A stretch of 64,000 nucleotides of DNA, from NCBI GenBank assembly GCA_963716125.1, contig OY970294.1, forward strand, positions 1,550,001-1,614,000, read 5' to 3'. Below the pieces are notes generated by a model. The model was not told the DNA's origin, made no database searches, and worked only from the letters and a program-made list of their open reading frames with translations. The stretch comes from Acidiluteibacter sp963716125 (GTDB lineage Bacteria > Bacteroidota > Bacteroidia > Flavobacteriales_E > Vicingaceae). This document shows positions 1 through 8,174 of the stretch, in pieces. Numbering within the stretch: position 1 is the first letter of the stretch; each line of letters begins with the position of its first letter. A program made the position numbers and the translations under genes.

Positions 1-658
1 CCACATTATCTTCCAAAGATTCATCTTCTAAGGCGTTCACTTCCAAATTCGGTGAAATTAATGGTTGAAGTGAAGGGTCAGCTAAATCAATGTTCGGTAC
101 GAAAATAGATGGTACATAGTATTGTACATAGTATTCAAGTTCCGCAGTTTCTGGAAAATCCATATTGGGTGCAATAGGTTGATGCGTTAAACCATCTTCA
201 ATTAATTGCAAACTCAAACCATACACACTCAAATTTTGATTTATTTGATTATAATAGTTTGGTGCTGTATTCTGCAAATCAAGTAGATTAGCCGATTGGG
301 TCTCAGAGTTTGCAGCCATGCTAATAATTAATTGATTAAAATTTACATCTTTAATTAGTGGAGCTGTAGCTTCGGTTAATTTAAAAAGTAAATTATTAAT
401 CTTTTCATCATCTGCATCGTCGGGATTAGTTGCTAACATGGCATAATCATAGAGATAGTTTCCATTATTGGACTTGTTTGTATTTTGAACCATCGAAGTT
501 TTAGCCACTTTCTCCAATGGTATATTATTGAGTTCATACCTTATTTCTTTTAATTGAATTGGGTTTGAACTCTCATCTAATATGTCATCCTTTTTACAAC
601 TTACAGCAATAAAACTTATTACCGCAAAAAGTCCTGCGTATTTTATAAATTTTTTCAT
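1..658 (-). CDS. Lipoprotein, 3' end outside window
   Basis: The ATG is at 658-656 and the frame stays open to the window edge, giving at least 219 residues. The N-terminus has a short basic/hydrophobic signal ending in a lipobox (VSC, then KKDD), so this is probably an acylated envelope lipoprotein. The rest is polar and Asn/Asp-rich with several proline-rich stretches, and I recognise no domain. Its 5' leader (731-829) is nearly the same as the leader of the lipoprotein at 18258-18743, and both leaders begin at a GTTATGGGC motif that fits a cassette start. The gene is therefore probably cargo of an integron-like cassette. Function unknown. Confidence 0.75.
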   Translation of the reverse strand, partial: MKKFIKYAGLFAVISFIAVSCKKDDILDESSNPIQLKEIRYELNNIPLEKVAKTSMVQNTNKSNNGNYLYDYAMLATNPDDADDEKINNLLFKLTEATAPLIKDVNFNQLIISMAANSETQSANLLDLQNTAPNYYNQINQNLSVYGLSLQLIEDGLTHQPIAPNMDFPETAELEYYVQYYVPSIFVPNIDLADPSLQPLISPNLEVNALEDESLEDNV

Positions 659-730
659 CTCTTTAAATTTTAGATAATTAGTCGTTTTACAACAATTTGG
701 GAGGTAGTAAAACTTGCAAAATCGCCAATT

Positions 731-829
731 TCTCCCGTTTGAGCAATTAAAGAGAGGTTACTTTAATTAGTTTTAGGTTAAGATAAAGCGGTCTCAACTT
801 CGGTTAGTATTGTGTTTATTGCCCATAAC
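731..829 (-). repeat. Lipoprotein leader repeat, copy 1
   Basis: This 99-bp stretch is nearly identical to 18807-18905, with about ten differences by eye. Each copy lies upstream of a minus-strand lipoprotein gene and runs from the cassette-type start GTTATGGGC toward the gene. The coding sequences themselves are not alike. It may hold a shared promoter or 5' UTR carried by cassettes. Confidence 0.8.
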
Positions 830-949
830 GTTTAGTATATGGTTTTGTGGCGGTTTTTGAAATACAAATCTTTCAACTTACACTAATGATTGTATATATC
901 TAAATCGTTCATATTTAGCACTTAACCCGCCATAAACTATATACGTTGT
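821..949 (-). other. attC-like palindrome interrupted by group II intron
   Basis: On the plus strand this runs from GCCCATAAC through AACGTTTAGTATATGG and GGCGG to CCCGCC and CCATAAACTATATACGTTGT. The two halves are complementary over about 18 positions plus the GGCGG/CCGCC arm. The outer AAC/GTT boundaries and quasi-palindromic arms resemble an integron attC read on the minus strand. The flanking core heptamers do not fit the strict RYYYAAC/GTTRRRY consensus. The intron begins at the distal end of this palindrome. Confidence 0.55.
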
Positions 950-1065
950 GTGTGCCTTGAATGGTAAATATAAGTAAGTTCTTTAAAATATTGAATTTAA
1001 TCCAAAGGGTGCAAGTCCCTTATGCGCTAGGGGTCGTGCCTGGAAGCAAAGCAAGTGGCACGCGT

Positions 1066-1088
1066 GTCGCTGAAGCTTTAGCGTAAGC
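1066..1088. repeat. Inverted repeat in intron (partner 1358-1380)
   Basis: The 23 bases here reappear inverted at 1358-1380 with two mismatches. Each copy contains a near-perfect small palindrome around AAGCTT flanked by CGCT/AGCG. It could be a structural pairing of intron domain I or a pair of inserted short palindromic units. Confidence 0.6.
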
Positions 1089-1300
1089 ACAAGGTTGCTA
1101 ACCGTGAGGTTTAGACTGAAGTAAGCCAGACTGCGTAAACTGTACTGACGAACAGAAACTGAATATGAGGCTATCAGATTGGATGAGTAAGCACACTACG
1201 ACAAGCTCAGTGCATCGCATCATTGCGAAGTCCCAAGCTGCTGAAAAGTAGACATAATCGAAGTAGTAGATTCAGCAGGCATAGTTTAAAGGATATTTAT

Positions 1301-1313
1301 CCGCCTCAGGCGG
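1301..1313. repeat. Short palindromic unit CCGCCTCAGGCGG
   Basis: This perfect 5-bp-stem palindrome lies in the intron upstream of the protein frame. Almost the same unit (CCGCCTGAGGCGG) occurs at 19157-19169 in the terminator beside the DUF1573 gene, which suggests a dispersed short palindrome rather than a conserved intron stem. Confidence 0.55.
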
Positions 1314-2302
1314 AGAGATCTTTGTAGCCACGGGTTGGTAGAACAGAGAAGTCAGGCGCCTACGCTAAAGCTTCTGCGACAGCGTGCCGAAGTCATAGTA
1401 GTTAGTGAGTTGAACATTAATGAAGGACTAAACAATAATGGTCTTTAATAGACAATGGAGCATTGGTATGCAAAGGATAATAATCTAGTGTCAAAGTAGC
1501 TACTGATTAAGCGAGACAGCAAAAACAAATGAAGTATTAATGATTAAACAATAAACATCAAAAGAGAATCTAAACGAAGCCTATTTAAAGGTGTATCGCA
1601 ACAAAGGAGCTGCGGGAGTTGATGGCTTAAGTGTGCAAACACTAAAGTCTACTCTTCAGGCAAATAGAAAGCGAATCATCCAAGAGATAGAAATTGGAAC
1701 TTATCAGCCGCTTCCGATATTAGGTGTTGAAATACCAAAGAGCAATGGTAAAACGAGATTACTCGGCATACCAACTGCAACAGACAGGGTAATTCAACAA
1801 GCGTTACATCAAGTAATGCAACCAAAATTTGAAGTAGACTTCCAACAGCATAGTTATGGATTCAGACCGCAACGTAATGCGGGGCAAGCCATTGCACAAA
1901 GCTTGGAATACATCAATTCAGGTTATCAGCATATTGTAGATATTGATTTGAAGTCTTTCTTCGATGAAGTAGAACACTACGTGCTTTTAGAATTGATATA
2001 CAGAAAAGTAAAGTGCAAGCAAACTCTAAAGCTATTGCGTTCATTTCTTAGAGCACCAATACTCATCAAAGGTAAACTGCAAAAACGAAGAAAAGGAGTT
2101 CCTCAAGGTTCGCCTATAAGTCCATTACTTTCAAATATCTTACTCAATGAGTTAGATAAATTACTTGAGAGTAGAGGGTTACGTTATGTAAGATACGCCG
2201 ATGACTTTAGTGTTTATGTGAAAAGTGAGAAAGCTGCAAAACGAGTAGGAAATAATCTTTACTTGTATTTAAAGCAAAAACTTCGATTGCCAATTAATCG
2301 AG

Positions 2303-2355
2303 TACCGAGCGAAGCGAACACATGAACACTCTAAAAAATAGAAAACAGTGAATAA
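2303..2355 (+). repeat. ~50-bp insert 1 in the intron protein gene
   Basis: This segment separates the RT frame (ending LPINR) from its continuation (SGIRRPLTFNVLGHSF). It starts with a GAGCGAAGCG near-palindrome, continues with CATGAACAC and an A-rich tract, and ends GTGAATAAA. The inserts at 2631-2681 and 2829-2875 have the same order of motifs. It breaks the frame. Confidence 0.65.
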
Positions 2356-2630
2356 AAGAGTGGTATTCGTCGCCCCTTAACCTTTAATGTTTTAGGTCAC
2401 TCCTTTGTGGCATCTTACAAAAAGGGAGCAAAAGGGAAATATCAATTAGTAGTAGAAAAGTCAAAATGGAAAGCCTTTAAAGCAAAGCTTAAAAGGTTAA
2501 CCAAAAAGACAATTCCTGCTGAATTTGATGAGCGAATCCACCGTATCAATCTATTGGTTCGAGGTTGGATAAATTATTACAAACAAGCATCCATTCAAGC
2601 CAAACTTAAAAGGTTGGAAGAGTGGCTAAG

Positions 2631-2681
2631 TCTCGAGCGTAGCGACTCACGAATACAAATAAAAGAAAATAATACATGAGT
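2631..2681 (+). repeat. ~50-bp insert 2 in the intron protein gene
   Basis: This interrupts the conserved EEWL-RNRLRYCIW stretch of the maturase. It begins CTCGAGCGTAGCGACTCACGA, continues through an A-rich tract and ends ACATGAGT before the resumed coding sequence. It resembles inserts 1 and 3 in length, in the GAGCG-AGCGA head and in the A-rich body. Confidence 0.6.
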
Positions 2682-2706
2682 AAACCGATTGAGATATTGT
2701 ATATGG

Positions 2707-2723
2707 TCCCGAAGCATCGGGAG
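2707..2723. repeat. 17-bp hairpin insert TCCCGAAGCATCGGGAG
   Basis: A short palindrome with a 6-bp stem replaces the usual few codons between CIW and KKPDRKRKN of the intron protein. It shifts the reading and probably arose by insertion of a small palindromic unit. Confidence 0.55.
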
Positions 2724-2828
2724 AAAAAGCCTGACCGGAAAAGGAAAAATCTTATCCGATTAGGAATACCCCAAGGGCAAGCGTATGCATGGAGTAGAAC
2801 TAGGATGGGAGGATGGGCAGTAGCTCAA

Positions 2829-2875
2829 ATGAGGAACGAATTCATGAACACAAAAAAATAAAGTGAAGTGAATAA
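2829..2875 (+). repeat. ~47-bp insert 3 in the intron protein gene
   Basis: This lies between the AVAQ and SPILGTTITIERL codons. It has the order GAGGAACGAA, CATGAACAC, A-rich tract, GTGAATAA, and aligns well with the insert at 2303-2355 (shared ATGAACAC, AAAAAATA and GTGAATAA blocks). Removing it restores the expected protein sequence. Confidence 0.65.
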
Positions 2876-3090
2876 AGCCCAATTTTAGGAACTACAATCA
2901 CAATCGAACGGTTGAAAAAGAGAGGTTATATCAGTTTGGTGGAATACTACAAACGTTGATGTTTCATTATTGAACCGTCCCGAGAAAATCGGGATAGTGT
3001 GAGAGGTGAACTCCGACTATTTTAGTCGGAGCCATCTACTCGATTGTGCTTAGTCTTTAAGAGTTGTTCACCTTTAGTAGTTCTGAAAAC

Positions 3091-3124
3091 ATGAAAGTCG
3101 TACAACACCTTGTACGACTTTCAT
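3091..3124 (-). terminator. Perfect 15-bp-stem hairpin
   Basis: ATGAAAGTCGTACAA and its exact reverse complement are separated by a 4-base loop. It lies 25 bp beyond the stop of the minus-strand gene at 3149-3838, so it is a likely terminator for that gene cluster. It has no long U-tract. Confidence 0.6.
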
Positions 3125-3148
3125 TAATACCAGATAACACCTTAACAA

Positions 3149-3838
3149 TTACCTTTTGCTTAATACCATAATTTGTGAAACAGGTTCGCTTGTTATTCCT
3201 GCACTTTTCATGGCTTCTTTCAAATTAGACTTTTCTAAAAAAGAAGCGATATCATTCGTGTTTTCGGTGTTGAAAATTGCCACAACATTTAAGGGATTGT
3301 CTAATTCTTTTCCAAGCGCAGTAAGTGAAATCTTGTACTCTACTCGTACTTTATGATGGTTATCAAATGCTTTTTTCCAATGTTTGTAATCCTTTACGGT
3401 GTGTTGAATGATCAAAAAAGAATCACCTGTGGGGATTCCTGAATTGGAAACTTTGAAATAGGTGAAAGTTGGCTTACTGGTCACGCCTGCCGCTCCCATT
3501 AATTCAGCTGTTTTAGGATCTGTGAAAAAATCTTTCCCAGTTTTCACATTCTCGAGTTCAAAAACTACAGTAATGAAATTCGGGTCAGAGGCACCTCTTA
3601 GGATAAGCTTTTCTATTATTCCAGCCTTTTTTCTCCTTTCGGCATCCTTTTTATAAGCCTTTTCCCAAGTGCCAAAATCTGCAACATTGTGTTTAACCAA
3701 TACACACGTCATTCCTCCAAGTATATGATCTGTGAAAGAGAAATCATCTGGTACGTTTTGGCTGGTTTGAGAATAGGACATCGTAATTAAAAGCGCTAAT
3801 GTCAGCGTTAATGCGAGTTTGATTTTAAAGTATTTCAT
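3149..3838 (-). CDS. Secreted tandem ABM-like (dimeric α/β-barrel) protein
   Basis: The 229-residue product begins with a signal peptide of about 23 residues (MKYFKIK, then a hydrophobic run ending MSYSQ). It then contains two similar units: roughly residues 43-125 (VLVKHNVADFGTWEKAYKK...RRKKAG) and 140-225 (LIIQHTVKDYKHWKKAFDN). Each has the V-K-H-x-V-x-D-F/Y-x-x-W pattern and an ...MGAAGVTSKP or MKSAGITSEP ending. This is the layout of antibiotic-biosynthesis-monooxygenase-like ferredoxin folds, fused in tandem and exported. It is the last gene of the minus-strand cluster and is followed by the hairpin at 3091-3124. Catalytic activity is not evident. Confidence 0.7.
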   Translation of the reverse strand: MKYFKIKLALTLTLALLITMSYSQTSQNVPDDFSFTDHILGGMTCVLVKHNVADFGTWEKAYKKDAERRKKAGIIEKLILRGASDPNFITVVFELENVKTGKDFFTDPKTAELMGAAGVTSKPTFTYFKVSNSGIPTGDSFLIIQHTVKDYKHWKKAFDNHHKVRVEYKISLTALGKELDNPLNVVAIFNTENTNDIASFLEKSNLKEAMKSAGITSEPVSQIMVLSKR

Positions 3839-3856
3839 TTTAATGTTGTTTATGGT

Positions 3857-4894
3857 TTATTTAATGGCAATTACTGCACTCGAAGGACCTGTAAGGGGCA
3901 TTATGGATGTTTCTTTAAATCCAACTTCCTTGGCCCATTGGTTGAAATCGGCAAAAGAGAAGTCAAATCCCTCTGGTGTTTCTATCATCATGTTCAGAGA
4001 CATCATGAGGCCAAATGCATTTTTATTTCGCGTATCATCAATGATGTTTTCTACCACCACCAAACTACCCCCAACAGGAAGTGCTTGGAAGGCTTTCTTC
4101 ATCAATCGTTTCTTTTCAACCAAGCCCCAATCGTGAAGCACATTGCCCATGGTAATGACATCTGTTTTTGGAATTTCATCTTTAAAAAAATCACCAGATT
4201 GTACCTTCACTTTTTCAGAAAGGCCCATGTTCTCAATATTTTGAGAAGCCAAAGGCGCAACAGGTGGCAAGTCGTATGTTATGCATTTCATATGTGGATT
4301 GTGGTCTGCTACTTGAGCGGCGAGGTATCCACCAGCTCCTCCTAAATCGCATAAGGTTTGATACCCAGAGAAATCAAATTTATGTGACAAGGCCACGAAA
4401 TTGCCCATTTGAACGCCACCCATAGCTCCTAAAAACTCACTTAGCAAAGCTTGGTTTCCGTATAAAATTTCGAAAATGGGTTTTCCTCCTGAACGTGTCT
4501 CATTTTGTGGCTTTCCTGTTTTTAGTCCTTCTTCCAGATTGTTCCAAAAAGGATAGAGCCGATTGTTTGCCATTTCCAACATAACACCAACATAGCTGTG
4601 CTTATTTTTATCAAGAAATAGATTGGAGTCTTCAGAATTGCGGTACGAAGCAGTTTCTTTCAAGCCGTTTCTTTCCAGAAATCCGAGCGCCACTAATGCA
4701 TCCAGAAAGTCATAGAGACTTCTATTGTGTAATCCTAGTTTGGTTTGTATGTCCTTGCCAGACAATTCTCCCTCAGATAAATAGGTGAATAGCCCCATAT
4801 TAATAGCTGTAAGAAGTGTTTTTGATGCCCAAAATCCCAAGCCTACTTGCATGATTTTCGACGGGTCTATTTGTTTTTCAATTGTAGTTTCCAT
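3857..4894 (-). CDS. SAM-dependent O-methyltransferase (acetylserotonin OMT-like)
   Basis: The 345-residue protein has the two-part architecture of class II small-molecule O-methyltransferases. An N-terminal winged-helix dimerisation domain (about 15-95, LLTAINMGLFTYL...LYDFLDALVALGFLER) is followed by a Rossmann methyltransferase domain. SAM motif I is DLGGAGGY at 183-190. The N-V-L-H-D-W motif at 251-256 contains the His that acts as base in this family. It starts 42 bp after the NmrA-like gene and ends 18 bp before the secreted ABM-like gene, so the three probably form one transcript. The substrate cannot be told from sequence. Confidence 0.88.
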   Translation of the reverse strand: METTIEKQIDPSKIMQVGLGFWASKTLLTAINMGLFTYLSEGELSGKDIQTKLGLHNRSLYDFLDALVALGFLERNGLKETASYRNSEDSNLFLDKNKHSYVGVMLEMANNRLYPFWNNLEEGLKTGKPQNETRSGGKPIFEILYGNQALLSEFLGAMGGVQMGNFVALSHKFDFSGYQTLCDLGGAGGYLAAQVADHNPHMKCITYDLPPVAPLASQNIENMGLSEKVKVQSGDFFKDEIPKTDVITMGNVLHDWGLVEKKRLMKKAFQALPVGGSLVVVENIIDDTRNKNAFGLMMSLNMMIETPEGFDFSFADFNQWAKEVGFKETSIMPLTGPSSAVIAIK

Positions 4895-4936
4895 TTTTTG
4901 TTTGTTTGGTAATTATTTAGATTGATCAAAAGTGTG

Positions 4937-5851
4937 CTATGCCTTTAATGTTTTTTCCTGAAAGAAGGGCGCAAACTTTTCCTTGTTTTCTGTGAGCCAT
5001 TGTTCAAATCCTTTTATCTCAGGATACATTTCATGACTTGATTTCTGGTCTGCCTTTCTTTCTAGAATGTATAATCTGTTGCAGGTAAACTGAGCTGCAA
5101 GATCTTCTGCTCCTGGGAAGCCAAAAGAAGCAAAGACCTCTCTTGGGATGTTATTGTATTGGATGGTTTTCCCGAGCACCTTCGTCATTATCTCGGCATA
5201 CTTTGTGGGATCCAAGTCTTCAGAAACAGCACCTATGAGTTTCCCGATGTATAAAGAAGGGTTGCTGAAAATCGTGTTTACGATTCCACCTAAATCTTCA
5301 ATAGACAGTGCCGCTAATGGGGTGTTTCCCTGAGGAAATCCAAACCCATAAGTACCATCTTCCCTTTTCGATGGTGGGAAATAGGTTAAGAAATTTTCGA
5401 AATAGAAGGCTGCATGAACATAAGTTGTTGGTGTGCCTTTAGATCTGCTGTAATTCTCCATGGCCGCTTTGGTTTCAAAATGTGGCACGGATAAAGTTCC
5501 ATTGGATAGTTTTTCCGCACTTGGAAGCGTACTGAAAACAAAGTGTTCAATATTTGCTGCTTCTACAGCATCAACCAGGTTTAGTCCGTGTTGTAACTCT
5601 CCTCCGAAATGTTCCCAAAAATTGGTGACACCAAATACCCCGTAGCTGCCTCGCATGGCTGCAATGAGTGTTTCCTTGTCAGATAAATCCGCTTTTACAA
5701 CTTCAGCACCCTTTGATTTGAGTGCGAGGGCAGCATCGGATCCAGGATTTCTGGTAATGCACCTTACATTAAAATTCCCCTGTTGTAATAAACGGCGAGC
5801 TACACTGCCTCCTTGGGCTCCTGTTGCTCCAGCAACTAATATAGTTTTCAT
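4937..5851 (-). CDS. NmrA-like NAD(P)-binding reductase
   Basis: The 304-residue protein opens with a Rossmann-fold glycine motif (VAGATGAQGGSVARRL, residues 6-21) and continues as an atypical short-chain dehydrogenase of the NmrA/HSCARG type (VVKADLSDKETL, GVFGVTNFWE, KAAMENYSRSKG). Members are NADP(H)-binding regulators or reductases. No classical YxxxK catalytic pair is evident, which is usual for NmrA-type proteins. The gene is cotranscribed in layout with the downstream O-methyltransferase. Confidence 0.85.
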   Translation of the reverse strand: MKTILVAGATGAQGGSVARRLLQQGNFNVRCITRNPGSDAALALKSKGAEVVKADLSDKETLIAAMRGSYGVFGVTNFWEHFGGELQHGLNLVDAVEAANIEHFVFSTLPSAEKLSNGTLSVPHFETKAAMENYSRSKGTPTTYVHAAFYFENFLTYFPPSKREDGTYGFGFPQGNTPLAALSIEDLGGIVNTIFSNPSLYIGKLIGAVSEDLDPTKYAEIMTKVLGKTIQYNNIPREVFASFGFPGAEDLAAQFTCNRLYILERKADQKSSHEMYPEIKGFEQWLTENKEKFAPFFQEKTLKA

Positions 5852-5977
5852 TTTTTCTTCATTTAAGTTTTATTTCTTAGGTCAAATATGCTTAGATGAA
5901 GAATAAGAGAGAAAAAAAAGGAATGAACGTCCTTGGTCAGGGAGCGAACGGCTTAAAAAAGAGAGTGAAGAAAATGA

Positions 5978-7273
5978 TTATTTCTTCGGAAGAAGCAATT
6001 GGATGCTGGTTCCTGCTTTTGAACTATCAATATTGATGGTTCCTTTATTGAGCAGCATAAATTCGTTGACGAGCACCAGACCTAAACCTGATCCTTTTTC
6101 ACGATCAGTTCCAAGAGTGCTCTTGTTTTCCTGAAGCGAAAACAGGGTTTGGACCTTTTCATGATCTATTCCAATACCTGTGTCCTTGATAGTGATTTGA
6201 ACTTTGTCATCAATTTCACTGGTAGAGACCACAATTTGTCCACCTGAGGGCGTAAACTTTATGGAATTGCTGATGACGTTTCTCAATACACTGAAAATCA
6301 TATTGTAATCGGCAAATACGGATGCTTTATCATCAACGGATTGCAAAAAATCAATATGCTTAGAAGCAATGAAATCGGTGAAAAGATGATGAACGTCTTT
6401 TATCAAAGGCTGTAAATCTATTATTTGAGGAGAGCATTGAAGGCCTTCTTGCTGGCTCAGAGACCAATTCAAGAGGTTGTCGATGAGTTGATGAACGTTT
6501 TTTGCAGCAAAACTGATCCTTGGCCCCAGCGACAGGATCTTTTCATTTTCCCCTTTCGAGTTGTAGTATTCAAATAGTTCAGCGATCCCCTCTAGGGAGG
6601 TAACAGGACTTCTTAGGTCGTGCCCAATTATAGAAAATAATCGATCTTTCGTTTTATTTAAGTTTTCTAGTTCTTGGGTACGAAGCTTTACGCGTTCCTC
6701 CAATTGTTCGTAGATTATGGAGTTTTGAATGGATAACGCAATTTGCTGGGATAGCGTCATTAACAATTCTTCATCTTTCTTATGAAAAAACAGGACGTCT
6801 TCACTTTCACAAGACAGAACAGCCACCAATTCATTATTGGCTATTAAAGGCAATGCCACTTGACTTTCAGAGTTGGGGAGACCAGGAAGTTTGATGGTTA
6901 GTGAAGTAGATTTATCCTTTTTAAGGAATGCATTTGCATATCTTCGATACTGAGATAATCGGGAAATTCTTAATTTTTTCTTCTTGCTGGCCACAGCGCC
7001 TACTACGCCATAATTAAAGGGTATCTCTACGCCAATTCCTGAATCAGAAAACCCTCGACTGGCAAAAACCCGAAGTATGGTATCATTCTTAGCCGGAAAC
7101 AAAAGCATCGTGTGCTTTAGGTTGAAGTTATTGTCTAATAACGCTAATATATTATTAAGTTTTTCCTTCAGGGTAGAAAGATTTGCAAGTTCTACTGCAA
7201 CATTTCTTAACAGTGAGTTTTCTCTCTTTTCTTCCTTGAGCGCTTTCTCTAAAAACTCAATTGATTTTTCCAT
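5978..7273 (-). CDS. GAF-domain sensor histidine kinase
   Basis: The 431-residue protein is soluble, with no membrane segment. A short coiled coil (1-30) is followed by a GAF domain (about 30-185), a coiled linker (EQLEERVKLRTQELENL), HisKA with the phospho-accepting H218 (SIIGHDLRSP), and a HATPase domain with N box (SNSIKFTPSGG), G1 (DTGIGID) and G2 (GSGLGL). It starts 17 bp inside the end of the upstream PPOX-like gene. The likely partner is the LytTR response regulator at 8175-8906. The GAF ligand is unknown. Confidence 0.9.
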   Translation of the reverse strand: MEKSIEFLEKALKEEKRENSLLRNVAVELANLSTLKEKLNNILALLDNNFNLKHTMLLFPAKNDTILRVFASRGFSDSGIGVEIPFNYGVVGAVASKKKKLRISRLSQYRRYANAFLKKDKSTSLTIKLPGLPNSESQVALPLIANNELVAVLSCESEDVLFFHKKDEELLMTLSQQIALSIQNSIIYEQLEERVKLRTQELENLNKTKDRLFSIIGHDLRSPVTSLEGIAELFEYYNSKGENEKILSLGPRISFAAKNVHQLIDNLLNWSLSQQEGLQCSPQIIDLQPLIKDVHHLFTDFIASKHIDFLQSVDDKASVFADYNMIFSVLRNVISNSIKFTPSGGQIVVSTSEIDDKVQITIKDTGIGIDHEKVQTLFSLQENKSTLGTDREKGSGLGLVLVNEFMLLNKGTINIDSSKAGTSIQLLLPKK

Positions 7274-7676
7274 TGAGCACTAACGTTTCAATTGATTCGA
7301 CTTTACAAATAACTGCAGATTGTAACTTGAAAGTATCTTCCATGCCCTGCACCGAAGCTATTGCCATAATGATCATACTCATTTCTTCAAACAAGTCGCC
7401 TTCTTTTTCTTCTTTCTGATAGCATAAATTAATTTTCCAAAGTGAGAAAGTTTCAGGGCAGTTCACGACCACAGTAAAATGTGGATTTTCGTTGATGTTT
7501 TTCCAGGTTTTGCTAAAAAACTGTCTTGATATTGCCAGGTGATCCTCGTCAATGTATTGAACATGAGAAATATAGGTCACGTTTGGTGTTCCATCGAGTG
7601 AGACGGTGGCAATTGTAGGCGGTATAACCCCCTGAAAAGCGGGAAGCATATCCTGGGTTATTTTATTTTTCATCAT
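7257..7676 (-). CDS. Pyridoxamine 5'-phosphate oxidase-like (split-barrel) protein
   Basis: The 139-residue protein shows the N-terminal features of FMN-binding split-barrel proteins: GVIPPTIATVSLDGTPNVTYIS at the start, followed by strands with LAISRQFFSKTWKNINENP, typical of the PPOX family. It overlaps the kinase gene by 17 bp and the upstream gene by 4 bp, so it is translationally coupled to the signalling genes. It could sense or reduce a flavin-linked substrate. Biochemical function is unproven. Confidence 0.72.
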   Translation of the reverse strand: MMKNKITQDMLPAFQGVIPPTIATVSLDGTPNVTYISHVQYIDEDHLAISRQFFSKTWKNINENPHFTVVVNCPETFSLWKINLCYQKEEKEGDLFEEMSMIIMAIASVQGMEDTFKLQSAVICKVESIETLVLNGKIN

Positions 7677-8149
7677 TTCTTATCGGTTAGTTTACCACCT
7701 GTACCGGGTTTTGGCGTCTGTTCATACACTTCGGTAAACCGCATTCTCACCGCAATGCTGGGTCGATCTAGTAAGTATCTAAAAATTCCGTCTCCATCTA
7801 AACCCATAGTACTTAATATTTCAATGATTTTAAGGACTCTTGCCTGATACAAATCAACATTCTCCTCAGAACACATTTCATGACTTACATAATTCCCTTT
7901 TAATTGATAAGATTCAAAGTTGAGTATGGAAGCCATTAAAAAGCTTAATTTCGAATCGACCTCGAGCGTCGGTTCTATAATGTCAAACAATTGCTTTGGA
8001 AGAAAAATGGTAATGTGTTCATTGTCCGCTTCAATTGTATAGCCAGCGACCCGAGTCAACTCACAAACCTTATTTTTATTTACTGAGGCCACCCAAAAAA
8101 GGAATTCCTGTAGGCCAGATATTGTTTTTATTTTTTCAATAATCTCCAT
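7673..8149 (-). CDS. Unknown 158-residue protein next to PPOX-like gene
   Basis: No signal peptide or membrane segment is evident. Several β-rich stretches (KVCELTRVAGYTIEADNEHITIFLPKQ) and an internal helix resemble the general make-up of split-barrel flavin proteins, but I see no decisive motif. The C-terminus is a Pro/Gly/Lys-rich tail. It overlaps the PPOX-like gene by 4 bp (ATGA type), so the two are translated together and may form a heteromeric protein feeding into the sensor kinase. Confidence 0.6.
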   Translation of the reverse strand: MEIIEKIKTISGLQEFLFWVASVNKNKVCELTRVAGYTIEADNEHITIFLPKQLFDIIEPTLEVDSKLSFLMASILNFESYQLKGNYVSHEMCSEENVDLYQARVLKIIEILSTMGLDGDGIFRYLLDRPSIAVRMRFTEVYEQTPKPGTGGKLTDKK

Positions 8150-8174
8150 GAAAAGCTAATGTAGATAAAATCTA

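Larger units (their letters stand above)
1591..2959 (+). pseudogene. ltrA: Group II intron reverse transcriptase/maturase, broken
   Basis: The first open segment (1591-2325) is the RT domain with GVDG, LGIPTATDRVIQQA, FRP, the catalytic YADD, and QGSPISPLL motifs. The second (2407-2679) is the maturase (domain X) region, with INLLVRGWINYY. The third (2676-2861) holds the conserved KPDRKRKNLIRLG and QGQAYAWSRTRMGGWAVAQ segment. The final sequence, up to a TGA at 2957-2959, encodes the usual ending (SPILGTTITIERL, then YISLVEYYKR). The pieces join in the normal order if the short inserts at about 2303-2355, 2631-2681, 2707-2723 and 2829-2875 are removed. No good ATG precedes VYRNKGAAG, and that frame is closed by a TAA 39 bp upstream, so the N-terminus is also damaged. 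Confidence 0.88.
950..3044 (+). mobile_element. Group II intron, decayed
   Basis: The 5' end reads GTGTGCC, fitting the group II GUGYG start. Domain I features follow (a gtgcaagtcccttatgcg block near 1010-1025 and a gacgaacagaaactgaatatgaggc-type block near 1146-1172). A reverse-transcriptase/maturase reading frame lies inside. The end has a domain V/VI-like structure (GAACCG near 2976, GTGTGAGAGG near 2997-3006, and a stem at 3011-3030) and finishes CTACTCGAT at 3044. It lies on the plus strand, opposite to the surrounding genes, inside an attC-like palindrome. The encoded protein is broken in several places, so the copy is probably not self-mobile. The boundaries are my estimate. Confidence 0.8.

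Noticed and set aside
3011..3030. Hairpin near intron 3' end as an inserted palindromic unit
   Set aside because: Its position fits the normal stem of domain VI, so it is explained by intron structure. The same applies to the CCCGAGAAAATCGGG stem in domain V.
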